DNA from: Bacillota bacterium
GTDB lineage: Bacteria > Bacillota > Clostridia > Acetivibrionales > JAEZXR01
Length of the DNA stretch: 64,000 nucleotides
Direction of reading: 5' to 3'
NCBI GenBank assembly: GCA_023419605.1
Contig: JAEZXR010000119.1
Location: 1-64,000 of the forward strand
In this document: positions 49,988 to 58,125 of the stretch, in pieces
Layout of the letters: each line of letters starts with the position of its first letter
Numbering within the stretch: the stretch's first letter is position 1
The notes under the pieces: model-generated
Database searches by the model: none
Told to the model about the DNA's origin: nothing
What the model saw: only the letters and a program-made list of their open reading frames with translations
Position numbers and translations under genes: made by a program

Positions 49988-50539
49988 ATGGTAAAAGTAA
50001 CAACGGAACTGTGTGAAGACCAGATAGAAATGGGCTGGAAATATATAAGCTTTTCCAGGGAGAAAGAAAAATTAGTATTCTTAGTCGAGCCAATGATGAA
50101 TAAGGAAGATATCGCTTATATACCTGGTGATAATGCATGGAAAGAAAGCGCGCCCTATTGGGCCAAGGACAAAAAGGAAGAAATATTGCGTACAATAAAG
50201 TCGGTACCATGGAATCGCAGGATACAGTGGATAGAGGATGAGGATACGCTAATTACAGCGGTTCCGAGAGAAAAAAGTCCGTTATTGAAGGGCACCCTGG
50301 AAACAACGGAGGCAGGACAGGAGTTTTTGAAGTTGAATTTATTTGATCCCGGATCGGAAATACCCTTTGAACAGGTTCATGAGTTGTGGCGCGTTCTGGA
50401 GAAAAGATTTGCGGAGCAAGTCCGGGGTGAAGTTACAATTTACGCCAGTACAATCGTTGAAGGTAGTGTTTTTGAAGGCGTTTCGCTGCCTGTGTTGATG
50501 GAAAATAAAAACGCAGTTTTAACGATAGTAGGAAATTGA
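49988..50539 (+). CDS. Hypothetical protein, third immunity candidate
   Basis: 183 residues, soluble, mixed alpha/beta, no family recognised. It contains VPWNRRIQWIEDEDTLITAVPREKSPLLKG and a C-terminal beta part (EVTIYASTIVEGSVFEGVSLPVLM). GGAGGG precedes the ATG. Last of the run of three small genes after toxin 1; about 240 nt of AT-rich sequence without a gene separate it from the next unit (50540-50778, in which I see nothing else). Confidence 0.5.
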   Translation: MVKVTTELCEDQIEMGWKYISFSREKEKLVFLVEPMMNKEDIAYIPGDNAWKESAPYWAKDKKEEILRTIKSVPWNRRIQWIEDEDTLITAVPREKSPLLKGTLETTEAGQEFLKLNLFDPGSEIPFEQVHELWRVLEKRFAEQVRGEVTIYASTIVEGSVFEGVSLPVLMENKNAVLTIVGN

Positions 50540-50778
50540 GAACAGGGAAGTCGGTTATTTTATTTATTTCTTGTAAACCCGTAGTATCACGTTGTTAATA
50601 GTAAGAGTTACTGCTTTATTTCTTATGCTGTTAATTTTGCGATTTTAGCAGTTGTCAGAAGAGATGAAGGCAATAGCTTTATTTTATGATTCCATTTTTT
50701 AAAATATTTTCAATATAAAGGCTGTGAAGATGAACATTATTATTTTATATAAATGCAGTTCCAAAAAATGTAAAGGGG

Positions 50779-51153
50779 ATGATAAAAGTGAACCGTTACC
50801 AGATAAAGTCCAGTATCAACGGAGCGAATAATGCCATTGGGCATATTCGGCAAGCAATCAATCATGCCGGGCAGGAAAGCGGTTTTTTGCGTGACGCCTC
50901 CGTGGAAATCCAGAATGGATATAAGGGTGCGTCAAGTGCCGGCATCAGTGAGAAAATCACAAGCTACAGCAGAGAAACAAGCAATCAATCCAATGAGATG
51001 TCCAACGAAATACGAAGCATACAGTCTATTGTCAGTGATCTTCAATATCTTGACAGACAGTTGGAAGAACAGGAAAGAAGGGAAAGAGAAGCACGGGAAA
51101 GAGCTGCAAGAGAAGCCAGAGAAAAAGCGGGAGGACTAAGCTATGGACGCTGA
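50779..51153 (+). CDS. Small helical type VII-associated protein
   Basis: 124 residues, almost all helical. The first 95 residues look like a WXG100-type hairpin in which the W-x-G turn is replaced by YKGASSAG (about residue 49), and the last 30 are a charged helix (EQERREREARERAAREAREK). Helper proteins of this shape pair with type VII toxins and help recognition by the secretion ATPase. AAGGGGATG precedes the start. The stop overlaps the start of the TPR gene by 11 nt. A helper role for toxin 2 is inference. Confidence 0.6.
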   Translation: MIKVNRYQIKSSINGANNAIGHIRQAINHAGQESGFLRDASVEIQNGYKGASSAGISEKITSYSRETSNQSNEMSNEIRSIQSIVSDLQYLDRQLEEQERREREARERAAREAREKAGGLSYGR

Positions 51154-52498
51154 GGTGAAAAAACTAAGTGCAGAGGAATTAAATAAAATGGGACTGGTTT
51201 TGATGCAGGCCGAGCAAGTGGAGGAAGCATTAAAATACTTTAACAGAGCTCTTGAAGCGGATTCGGAATATTTACAATCCTATTATAATAAAGCAATGCT
51301 CTATTTAGTTACGGAAGAGTATGATGAAGCCCTGGCGTGCTATGATGAAATTTTGTGCAAAGATCCAAAACAAGGGGAAGCGTGCTATCATAAAGCCAAT
51401 CTGTTATTTTTCTACAAGGAAAATAGCAAGGAAGCGGTGGAGTTATATAACAAAGCCATTTGTCTAGGTGAAAAAAATGAAGACATTTACTATAACCTGG
51501 GATTATGCATGGAAGCTTCCGCTCTGAATGAAGAGGCACTTAAATGGGTTGAAAGAGCAAGCAGAATCAATGAAAAGCGAACCGATATTTTGTTAAAGAA
51601 ATCAGAATTGCTGACTTCATTGAAAAGATATGAAGAAGCCATCGAGTGCTATGATCAAGTGCTGATGATTGAATCGGATAACGAAGAGGCTTTCCATTTT
51701 AAGGCCATCCTTCTGGGAGAGACGAAGCGGACGGAGGAAGCTTTTACGGTATTGGATAAAGCTGCGGAAATCATTGGGGACAAGGCGATATTCGAATATG
51801 ACAGAGCCTTGCTTTATGAAAACCAGGGTCAATATGAAGAAGCTTTATCCGCCGTAGATAAGGGATTGGAGCTCGATGACCGCAATACCCTGCTGATCGT
51901 AAAGAAGGGATCACTGCTTGCCATGGCCGGCAATTATGAAGGAGCCAAGAACGTGTTCGATAAGGTTTCAGAAATAGAGCCGGAAAATGTCGAGGGAGAG
52001 TTCAATAAGGCAAGTATACATATTTTGTTGAAGGAATTTGAAGAAGCGGACAAGCTATTTGAAGCCATCCTCCAAAAGTGTCCGGATGAAAATCCCTATA
52101 AAATTAATTCCTATTATTACAAAGGCCTTGTGCTTCAAGGGGCGGGCAAATCCCAAGAGGCTAAAAAAGCCTATGAAACGGCGCTAACGAACTATAGTGT
52201 CCTTTCTCTTACTTACACGCACGATGCACAGCTTATGCTTCTGAAGGCAAATACCCTCAGGGACCTGCAGAGGTATCAGGAGGCGGAAGAGCTGTATGAA
52301 TATGTCATTGACCTGAATAAAGATATGGCGGAAGCGCATCTCATGCGGGCAAAAAATTATATTTACCTTGGGAAATTGAAGGAAGGGAAAAAGGAAATTG
52401 ATCTTGCATTGGCCATAAATCCGGCCTATAAGGGTATTGTTGAAATTGATGAAGAGTTAAAAAGGGTTTTTAACAGCCATGAATTTGGGAAGGTGTAA
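51143..52498 (+). CDS. Tetratricopeptide repeat protein
   Basis: 451 residues built of about twelve TPR units, each with the usual pattern (for example EALKYFNRALEADSEYLQSYYNKAMLYL and AIECYDQVLMIESDNEEAFHFKAILL). TPR proteins are binding scaffolds; there is no signal peptide or membrane segment, so it should be cytoplasmic. It overlaps its upstream neighbour and its stop overlaps the start of WXG100 protein 3, so it is translated with secretion substrates. It may be a chaperone or platform for them. GGGAGGAC precedes the start. Exact function unknown. Confidence 0.8.
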   Translation: MDAEVKKLSAEELNKMGLVLMQAEQVEEALKYFNRALEADSEYLQSYYNKAMLYLVTEEYDEALACYDEILCKDPKQGEACYHKANLLFFYKENSKEAVELYNKAICLGEKNEDIYYNLGLCMEASALNEEALKWVERASRINEKRTDILLKKSELLTSLKRYEEAIECYDQVLMIESDNEEAFHFKAILLGETKRTEEAFTVLDKAAEIIGDKAIFEYDRALLYENQGQYEEALSAVDKGLELDDRNTLLIVKKGSLLAMAGNYEGAKNVFDKVSEIEPENVEGEFNKASIHILLKEFEEADKLFEAILQKCPDENPYKINSYYYKGLVLQGAGKSQEAKKAYETALTNYSVLSLTYTHDAQLMLLKANTLRDLQRYQEAEELYEYVIDLNKDMAEAHLMRAKNYIYLGKLKEGKKEIDLALAINPAYKGIVEIDEELKRVFNSHEFGKV

Positions 52499-52791
52499 TG
52501 ATGGATAAGATTGAGATCGATATTTCAAAAATACGGGACACCGTGACATTGTACAGGAGTTGCAGGACTGAATTGGAGGAAATGCTTAAGGACCTGAATG
52601 CCAGCATTGAGAAGTTAAAAGCCAATTGGGAGGGGGAGGCTCAGAAGAGTTTTTTTGAAAATCATTTCCCGACATTTTCCGATAGCGTAGCGAAGCACAT
52701 AAGGATGATCGCTTTTCTTGAAGGAGAGCTCCAGTCCACGGCAAATGACTTCCAGGACCTGGACAGAGAGCTACGGTCAAAGCTCCTTTAA
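52498..52791 (+). CDS. WXG100 protein 3
   Basis: 97 residues, helical hairpin with the turn motif WEG in KANWEGEAQKSFFENHF (about residue 43). It starts within the stop of the TPR gene (TAATG), 100 nt before toxin 2, and so probably pairs with toxin 2 or the helper at 50779. Two ATGs stand side by side at 52498 and 52501; GGGAAGG fits either. Confidence 0.9.
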   Translation: MMDKIEIDISKIRDTVTLYRSCRTELEEMLKDLNASIEKLKANWEGEAQKSFFENHFPTFSDSVAKHIRMIAFLEGELQSTANDFQDLDRELRSKLL

Positions 52792-52891
52792 AAATGTTTA
52801 TTGGCATAGTTAATGAAATAAGGCTATTAAAGCTTTTTAAGCAGTATGGAGGATGCCAGGTAGCCTGGCATGTAATGGGTGGGGGATGAGA

Positions 52892-54412
52892 ATGAGTGGA
52901 GCAGCTTTAAGCATGAACAGTTCAATCATAGGTATATCCTTCGACAGAATGAATGCAGCAAAGAAAAAAATATACAGAGCACAAGAAGAAGCACAAGGGG
53001 AGCGGGACAGCCTGTCAAGGGCCATCAGCAGTCTGCAGGTAGAGGATGGCAGGCTCAGGCAGAGAGCAGAAGCACTAAACAGGCTGCGCAGCAGGATAAA
53101 TAACCGAATGGCTGAACTGCAAAGAATGGGAAACCATGTAGAATATGCAGTGCAAAGATTCAAGGAAGTGGATAACCAACGGGCGCAGAAGATAAAGACA
53201 GGAGGCTGTGAAGTCAGAAAAGCTGTGGGTATTCCCAAGGAAAGTGGAATATTCGGCAATATCGTCAGCGGCTTGGTTTCTATTGTTGATAGGGGAGCAA
53301 GGGCATGGTACAATACAAATAAGGCAGTGATCGATGGGGCCAAGTTTGTCTTTGGCAAGGGATGGGAAGCTATAAAATATGGTGCAAAAGCGGTAGGAGA
53401 TTTCTATGAGGATCATAAGGTGCTGATCAACAACATCGCTACCATTGCACTGGAAGCAGCATCGATCGCGCTGACAGTGGCAGCCGTTACCGCTCTTTCG
53501 GTAACGGGTGTGGGATTGGTGGTGGCTGTGGGGATTGCAGCAGCCGGGATCGCATACAGTGCCAGCAACATCATCGATTCAGGCGTTAAAATCTATAATT
53601 ATTGTACAACCGGTGAGGAGAAAGGCTTTAACCCGCTGCAAAAGGGATTCCAGGCAGTGCTGGGCGACGAGCTGGGTGAGAAGGTATATAATTATGCCGG
53701 TATCGCTGTGGCTGTGGCAGATGTGGGCGCCGGGGCTGTCAGCATGCTAAAGGCGGCCAAGCAGGCAAAGACTGCCTTTAGCCTTACAAAATCGGTGAAA
53801 GAAGCGGGCAATGTTCTAAAAGAGTTCGGGCAAAAAGGGGTACAGCAACTGAAGAATACGGCAAAGGAGATGATCGAGAGCGGGAGCCAGCTGTTTAAAA
53901 AGTCTGAAAGTTTGGTAGATGCGGCTACAGGGACCAGGTTCTCCGATAAAATGCTGGATTTTGGCAAGGTTGATATGCCTGTGGTGAAGGAGACCCCGGT
54001 ACAAAGTAACTTTAAGGCTGTCATGAATGGGTCGGATACGGGAGTAAGTAAGGTTAACAGCAAAATAGAGATTGTTGATAAAAATAATAAAACTTTCAAA
54101 ATAAATGATTGGAGTGACTACCCTGACGATTATGTTCCTTTGCCAGATAAAAATAAAACTTGGGAGTTACTTGAGGGAGATGCCTATAACGATGCAAGAA
54201 AAGCAGCCAATAATGCAAATGCTAAAATTACTAAGCAAAATCCTGACATCAGAGCAAACGAACTTGAGATTCATGAGGTAGAACCTGTTAAATTTGGGGG
54301 AAGTCCGACTGACCTTGCTAATAAAGTAGGCATTCAAGGAAAGGCACATAGAAAATATGTTACCCCTTGGTGGAATAGAATCAGGGATGCTGTCAAAGAG
54401 GAACTGAAATAA
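52892..54412 (+). CDS. Type VII-secreted polymorphic toxin 2 with HNH-type nuclease tip
   Basis: 506 residues. Residues 1-295 repeat the delivery module of toxin 1. The C-terminal 90 residues form an HNH-like nuclease: LEIHEVEPVKFGGSPTDLAN then KAHRKYVTPWWNR, which fits the HE..P..GG....N....H order of HNH motifs. So it probably cuts DNA in target cells after delivery. Between lies a variable linker (about 295-415). It is followed by an SMI1/KNR4-type immunity gene, by a loose second copy of the nuclease tip (54889) and more immunity genes. The ATG at 52892 is preferred, after GGTGGGGG; 52886 is possible. Confidence 0.82.
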   Translation: MSGAALSMNSSIIGISFDRMNAAKKKIYRAQEEAQGERDSLSRAISSLQVEDGRLRQRAEALNRLRSRINNRMAELQRMGNHVEYAVQRFKEVDNQRAQKIKTGGCEVRKAVGIPKESGIFGNIVSGLVSIVDRGARAWYNTNKAVIDGAKFVFGKGWEAIKYGAKAVGDFYEDHKVLINNIATIALEAASIALTVAAVTALSVTGVGLVVAVGIAAAGIAYSASNIIDSGVKIYNYCTTGEEKGFNPLQKGFQAVLGDELGEKVYNYAGIAVAVADVGAGAVSMLKAAKQAKTAFSLTKSVKEAGNVLKEFGQKGVQQLKNTAKEMIESGSQLFKKSESLVDAATGTRFSDKMLDFGKVDMPVVKETPVQSNFKAVMNGSDTGVSKVNSKIEIVDKNNKTFKINDWSDYPDDYVPLPDKNKTWELLEGDAYNDARKAANNANAKITKQNPDIRANELEIHEVEPVKFGGSPTDLANKVGIQGKAHRKYVTPWWNRIRDAVKEELK

Positions 54413-54431
54413 AAAGGAAGGATGTAGATGC

Positions 54432-54851
54432 ATGGATTATAAAAGTAATAAATACTTTAAAGATCTTGATTTTGGTAATCATCATCCTATTACAATTGAA
54501 GATTTGAACGAAGTCGAAGATGCTGTGGGGATTAGTTTCCCACAGCAGTACAGAGAATTTATGCTATTTTCTAATGGTGCAGTTGGTGAAATTGGTAACA
54601 GCTATTTAACCATATGGGAACTTGAAGATGTTCAGGATTTTTATGAAGATTGCTGTGAAGGTGATTTGGCTAATATAGTTCTATTTTCATCTGATGGTGC
54701 AAAGGTCGGCTATGGGTTTGATAAAAGCAAAAGTGGAACTATTGTTTCAGTACCGTTAGATTCACTTGAAATGGACTATGTAGAATTTTGTGCCAATACA
54801 TTTGAGGAATTTATGGAATATTTATATAATTATAACTGGGATGAAGAATAG
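54432..54851 (+). CDS. SMI1/KNR4-family immunity protein
   Basis: 139 residues. SMI1/KNR4 (SUKH) proteins are the most common immunity family in polymorphic toxin loci, often against nucleases. Visible pattern: ITIEDLNEVEDAVGISFPQQYREFMLFSNGAVG near the start and LVLFSSDGAKVGYGFD-like (IVLFSSDGAKVGYGFD) in the middle, ending with a helix (TFEEFMEYLYNYN). It follows toxin 2 by 19 nt and is its likely cognate immunity protein. AAGGAAGG stands upstream. Confidence 0.88.
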   Translation: MDYKSNKYFKDLDFGNHHPITIEDLNEVEDAVGISFPQQYREFMLFSNGAVGEIGNSYLTIWELEDVQDFYEDCCEGDLANIVLFSSDGAKVGYGFDKSKSGTIVSVPLDSLEMDYVEFCANTFEEFMEYLYNYNWDEE

Positions 54852-54888
54852 CTTTAGAAATTATCAACCGAAGGGTGAAGGTGCTAAT

Positions 54889-55137
54889 ATGAGTAGTGAA
54901 AAACAGCATAACGCATACGATGAAGCAAAAAAAAATTGTAACATTGCAAATAGGCAATTAAGAAAAAATGACCTAACTTTAAAAGGATTGCAAATACACG
55001 AAATCGAGCCTATAAAGCTTGGGGGCAGTCCTACTGATACATCAAATAAAGCTTTTCTTCCTCGTGATAAACACGCAAAGGTAGTTGTATGGTGGAACAA
55101 AAAGATAAGAGAAGTTAGGAAAAGTATGGGGGAATAA
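54889..55137 (+). CDS. Orphan HNH toxin tip
   Basis: 82 residues. From about residue 10 it aligns with the last 80 residues of toxin 2: YDEAKKNCNIANRQLRKND, then LQIHEIEPIKLGGSPTDTSN and KHAKVVVWWNKKIREVRK. All the HNH positions are kept, so the nuclease may still be active, but it has no delivery module. Such orphan tips are spare cassettes that can recombine onto a full toxin. The ATG at 54889 follows AAGGGTGAAG; an in-frame ATG at 54841 lies in the end of the upstream immunity gene. It is followed 2 nt later by an immunity gene. Confidence 0.8.
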   Translation: MSSEKQHNAYDEAKKNCNIANRQLRKNDLTLKGLQIHEIEPIKLGGSPTDTSNKAFLPRDKHAKVVVWWNKKIREVRKSMGE

Positions 55138-55139
55138 GA

Positions 55140-55553
55140 GTGGATAATAAGTACGGTAATCTGTTAGACAAAATTGAGTTGAATCTTCCCTGCTCCATGG
55201 AAGCTATTAAAGAAGTAGAAAAAAATCTTGGATTTACTTTTCCAAAGGATTACTTGGACTTTCTTCTAACAAGTAACGGGGGCGAAGGCTGGGTGGGAGA
55301 AGATTCGTATCTGTCACTATGGAAAGTAGATGAAATTGTGGCTTTAAATGAAGCATATGAGGTAAGTGAGTTTGCTCCAGGCCTTATACTATTTGGCTCA
55401 GATGGAGGGTTAGATGCCTATGGGTTTGATATAAGGGATGAGAGTACGGCAATAGTTGAAATACCATTTATAGGTATGGATTTAAGGGAAGTAAAGAATT
55501 GTGGAAACACTTTTGTGGAGTTCTTAGAGTATTTATTACACAGAGGTTTTTAA
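55140..55553 (+). CDS. SMI1/KNR4-family immunity protein 2
   Basis: 137 residues. SUKH pattern: CSMEAIKEVEKNLGFTFPKDYLDFLLTSNGGEGWVG and LILFGSDGGLDAYGFD, with a C-terminal TFVEFLEYLLHRGF. Similar to but distinct from the protein at 54432. It directly follows the orphan HNH tip and is its likely cognate immunity protein. GTG start at 55140, 2 nt after the orphan tip stop; GGGGGAATAAG lies before it. Confidence 0.85.
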   Translation: MDNKYGNLLDKIELNLPCSMEAIKEVEKNLGFTFPKDYLDFLLTSNGGEGWVGEDSYLSLWKVDEIVALNEAYEVSEFAPGLILFGSDGGLDAYGFDIRDESTAIVEIPFIGMDLREVKNCGNTFVEFLEYLLHRGF

Positions 55554-55556
55554 TCC

Positions 55557-55979
55557 GTGTGGGAAAAACTATTGTCGGATATTAGAAAAGTCGAGGAAAA
55601 ATACGGGGATTCCCTTAATACTCCAGCGTCAAACGAGCAAATCGAGCTTTTAAAAAAAATAGTTAAGGAAAAGTTTGGTCACGTTTTACCTGAGCAATAT
55701 GTCAATTTTTTAAAAACGGTTAATGGGCTTGAATTTAACGGGTTTATATTCTATGGAGTTGATAGTTCATTGCTTGAGGTTCAAAATAATCAAACAGCTT
55801 ATGGATATGTTGATACAAATGAAATTTGGTACGAAAATGAACATCAAAAGCAATATATGTTTTTTGGAGAAAGTAATATAAGCGGGGATTGCTTTGATTT
55901 ATCAAACGGAGTTTATGTTGAACTTGATAACCCATTAGGGACATTAATGTATACATTTAATGATTTTAACTCTATATAG
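55557..55979 (+). CDS. SMI1/KNR4-like (YrhA-type) immunity protein 3
   Basis: 140 residues. The pattern LKKIVKEKFGHVLPEQYVNFLKTVNGLEFNGFIFYG and FFGESNISGDCFDL is that of the YrhA branch of the SMI1/KNR4 superfamily. GTG start at 55557, 3 nt after the previous stop. No toxin tip precedes it, so it may be left over from a lost cassette or widen protection. The strong terminator at 56042 ends the toxin-immunity array. Confidence 0.78.
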   Translation: MWEKLLSDIRKVEEKYGDSLNTPASNEQIELLKKIVKEKFGHVLPEQYVNFLKTVNGLEFNGFIFYGVDSSLLEVQNNQTAYGYVDTNEIWYENEHQKQYMFFGESNISGDCFDLSNGVYVELDNPLGTLMYTFNDFNSI

Positions 55980-56041
55980 GGAAAGGCACTTAAAGACAGT
56001 CTTCTTTGATAAAGTGCAACCAAGAAAGTAAATATATCAGA

Positions 56042-56081
56042 CAAAGTCTTAATGGAGATATTCTCCATTGAGACTTTGTTT
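56042..56081 (+). terminator. Terminator at the end of the toxin-immunity array
   Basis: CAAAGTCTTAATGGAGA (56042-56058) pairs with TCTCCATTGAGACTTTG (56062-56078), then TTT. Confidence 0.85.
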
Positions 56082-56251
56082 ATTACTCCCATTGGCAAAA
56101 CGTTCAAAGCCGAAAATTCCCTTTATTAAATAGATAACAGGGATTTCTTTTAAATAATTACAAACTATTACAAAAAATGGTATTTAACAATAATTTTCAC
56201 AAAAAACTGGTCCATAAAAAACATTATTTATCGAAATTTGTCCAAAATAGC

Positions 56252-56280
56252 TTGACATAAATGCAAGTTTTTGGTAATGT
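56252..56280 (+). promoter_or_regulatory. Promoter of the Tad-type pilus operon
   Basis: TTGACA (56252-56257), 17-nt spacer, TAATGT (56275-56280). The leader to 56470 is about 185 nt and has small inverted repeats (TAACTG...CAGTTA-like, GACCC-GGA-GGGTC) but no recognised riboswitch. The sequence TATTACAAAAAATGGTAT at 56166-56183 is nearly the same as one before essC. Confidence 0.7.
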
Positions 56281-56470
56281 ATTTATAAGGACAAATGTTG
56301 ATGAAATCTCAGAAGCACTTGCTAACTGTAGTTTTAGTTAACAGTGTTCTATTCAAAAAAGCAGTAATGAATCTTTATTTATCTATGACCCGGAGGGTCT
56401 TCAAATATAAATGTCACCACACCGAATAGTTCTAAAGTGAATGATTGTTTTGATCAGGGAGTGGAATGTC

Positions 56471-57553
56471 ATGCATATCAAAAAAGTATTTCTTATAATA
56501 GCAGCCTGTGTGCTGATACTGTTATTATGTGTAAATGTATTTCAATTTGTATTTTGGAGTGGAAAAGCCAAACAACTGGAGGCCTCTTATACGGAACAGA
56601 TAGGAGAACTGGAGGAAAGGCTCGGAAGTATTGGACCCATGGCTCAGGCGTGGACTGTAGCCAAACAGGTAACACCGGGCCAAAAAATCACACAGGAAGA
56701 TCTGAAACCCATTCAAGTGTTGAAAAAATCTATGGAAGATGCATACATAACAAATCCAAAAGAAATCCTCGGTAAATTCTATAAAATATCTATTCTTCCG
56801 GGAACGCCTATCACAAAAGGTCTGGTTATGGAAGAAAAAATCAAAAACTCATTGAGACAGTATGATGTTGTAGCCAATACGATTCCCATCGGGCTGAAGG
56901 CCGGAGATTATATTGATTTCAGGTATCTGATGCCCAAAGGCGAAGATTATATAGCGATGACGCACAAACGGGTGGAAGCGGTACATACAAAAACCGTAAC
57001 TCTTCACCTGTCGGAAGAAGAAATCCATGTTTATCAAAGCATGCTGGTAGACTACTTTTTAAAGGAAGGCAGCTTGCTTTATATGACAAAATATCTAGAA
57101 CCGGGTGTTCAGGAAGCAGCAGAAACCTACTATCCAGTCGATGAAAATATTTTAAACGTAATGTTGATCGATCCAAATGTAATTGATAAGCTTGAGGCTG
57201 CTGTCATTAAAGGCAGCAGGGATATATTAAACACGACAGATAAAAGTATTGAAGATCTCATCAGAAGCAAGATAAGCACCGGCCGGGCATCGATTCAGGG
57301 AAGTGTAGATGCTGCAAACGCTGTATATTGGGATAGATTGGAAAAGGCAAATAAAGAGAAGGATTTACAGCAAGGGGAAGTTACAAGTGTACCACCCCAG
57401 CAGCAACCGCAAGCAGAGGCAAAACAATCTCAAACTCCTGTGACGGGCAATCCATCGGCCAACACTTCAGCACCACCGGCAAAGACGGAACCACAGGAGA
57501 ATGGAAATACAAATAATGGGAAACTGATTATGCAGGAAGGGATCGTAGAATGA
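56471..57553 (+). CDS. SAF-domain pilus assembly protein (CpaB/RcpC-like)
   Basis: 360 residues. An N-terminal membrane anchor (about 5-27) is followed by a short coiled coil, an SAF-like domain (TPGQKITQEDLKPIQVLK and GTPITKGLVM, about 68-125), then the RcpC/CpaB part (VANTIPIGLKAGDYIDFRYLMPKGEDY). The last 70 residues are Gln/Pro-rich and disordered. CpaB/RcpC proteins form part of the Tad/Flp pilus assembly at the outer face of the membrane. The ATG at 56471 is about 6 nt after GGGAGTGG. Its stop overlaps the next start (ATGA), and it heads the operon. Confidence 0.82.
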   Translation: MHIKKVFLIIAACVLILLLCVNVFQFVFWSGKAKQLEASYTEQIGELEERLGSIGPMAQAWTVAKQVTPGQKITQEDLKPIQVLKKSMEDAYITNPKEILGKFYKISILPGTPITKGLVMEEKIKNSLRQYDVVANTIPIGLKAGDYIDFRYLMPKGEDYIAMTHKRVEAVHTKTVTLHLSEEEIHVYQSMLVDYFLKEGSLLYMTKYLEPGVQEAAETYYPVDENILNVMLIDPNVIDKLEAAVIKGSRDILNTTDKSIEDLIRSKISTGRASIQGSVDAANAVYWDRLEKANKEKDLQQGEVTSVPPQQQPQAEAKQSQTPVTGNPSANTSAPPAKTEPQENGNTNNGKLIMQEGIVE

Positions 57554-58125
57554 TTGTAGTATGTCTGGGCCATGTTGATAAAAGACCGATATTGTATTCA
57601 CTGATGAAGCTTCTGCAATCCTTTGGAGATGTTGCAGTTGTGACGCGAAACAGACAGTTGCAGCGTTTGCTGGAGAGCAAGAGCTCTTCAGGGTATTTCA
57701 ATAATATTTTTGTAGCGATTTCGGACGCGGTGCCGGAAGCGGCGATCTTAGAAGCAGGATGCGCGCCGGGGGATTTTGACCATATAATTTATGACAGCAT
57801 CGATGTGCTGCCCGATCGCTATGATCTCTGTATTCATAGCAAAAGCTTTGGATTGATGGAGTACGAAAGTGAAGTTCTCGGATATAAAAGCGATATTGTA
57901 CAATACAATTTTGTCTATGATGGCAAGACGGAGAAGGGATGTATTAATATTCCCGTTGCATTCCCCTTAATAAAAAGCGTGGAGGAGTTTGAGGCAAGAA
58001 AGCTTTTAATTCCTATACAATGTGACGTAATGCAGAAAAGTTTGTCAAGTTTAACGGCACCACAGCTTAAGATTACTGAAAAGGATGCATTGAAAATCCT
58101 CAAGAGGAAGTGGAATGAGAAATGA
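57550..58125 (+). CDS. Unknown protein of the Tad-type operon
   Basis: 191 residues, no family recognised. The first 60 residues (MIVVCLGHVDKRPILYSLMKLLQSFGDVAVVTRNRQL) look like an alpha/beta nucleotide-binding-type fold without a P-loop. Its position between a CpaB-like and a CpaE-like gene, with 4-nt overlaps on both sides, implies tight co-translation and a role in the pilus machine, perhaps in regulation or localisation. Neither enzyme motif nor membrane segment is seen. Confidence 0.6.
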   Translation: MIVVCLGHVDKRPILYSLMKLLQSFGDVAVVTRNRQLQRLLESKSSSGYFNNIFVAISDAVPEAAILEAGCAPGDFDHIIYDSIDVLPDRYDLCIHSKSFGLMEYESEVLGYKSDIVQYNFVYDGKTEKGCINIPVAFPLIKSVEEFEARKLLIPIQCDVMQKSLSSLTAPQLKITEKDALKILKRKWNEK

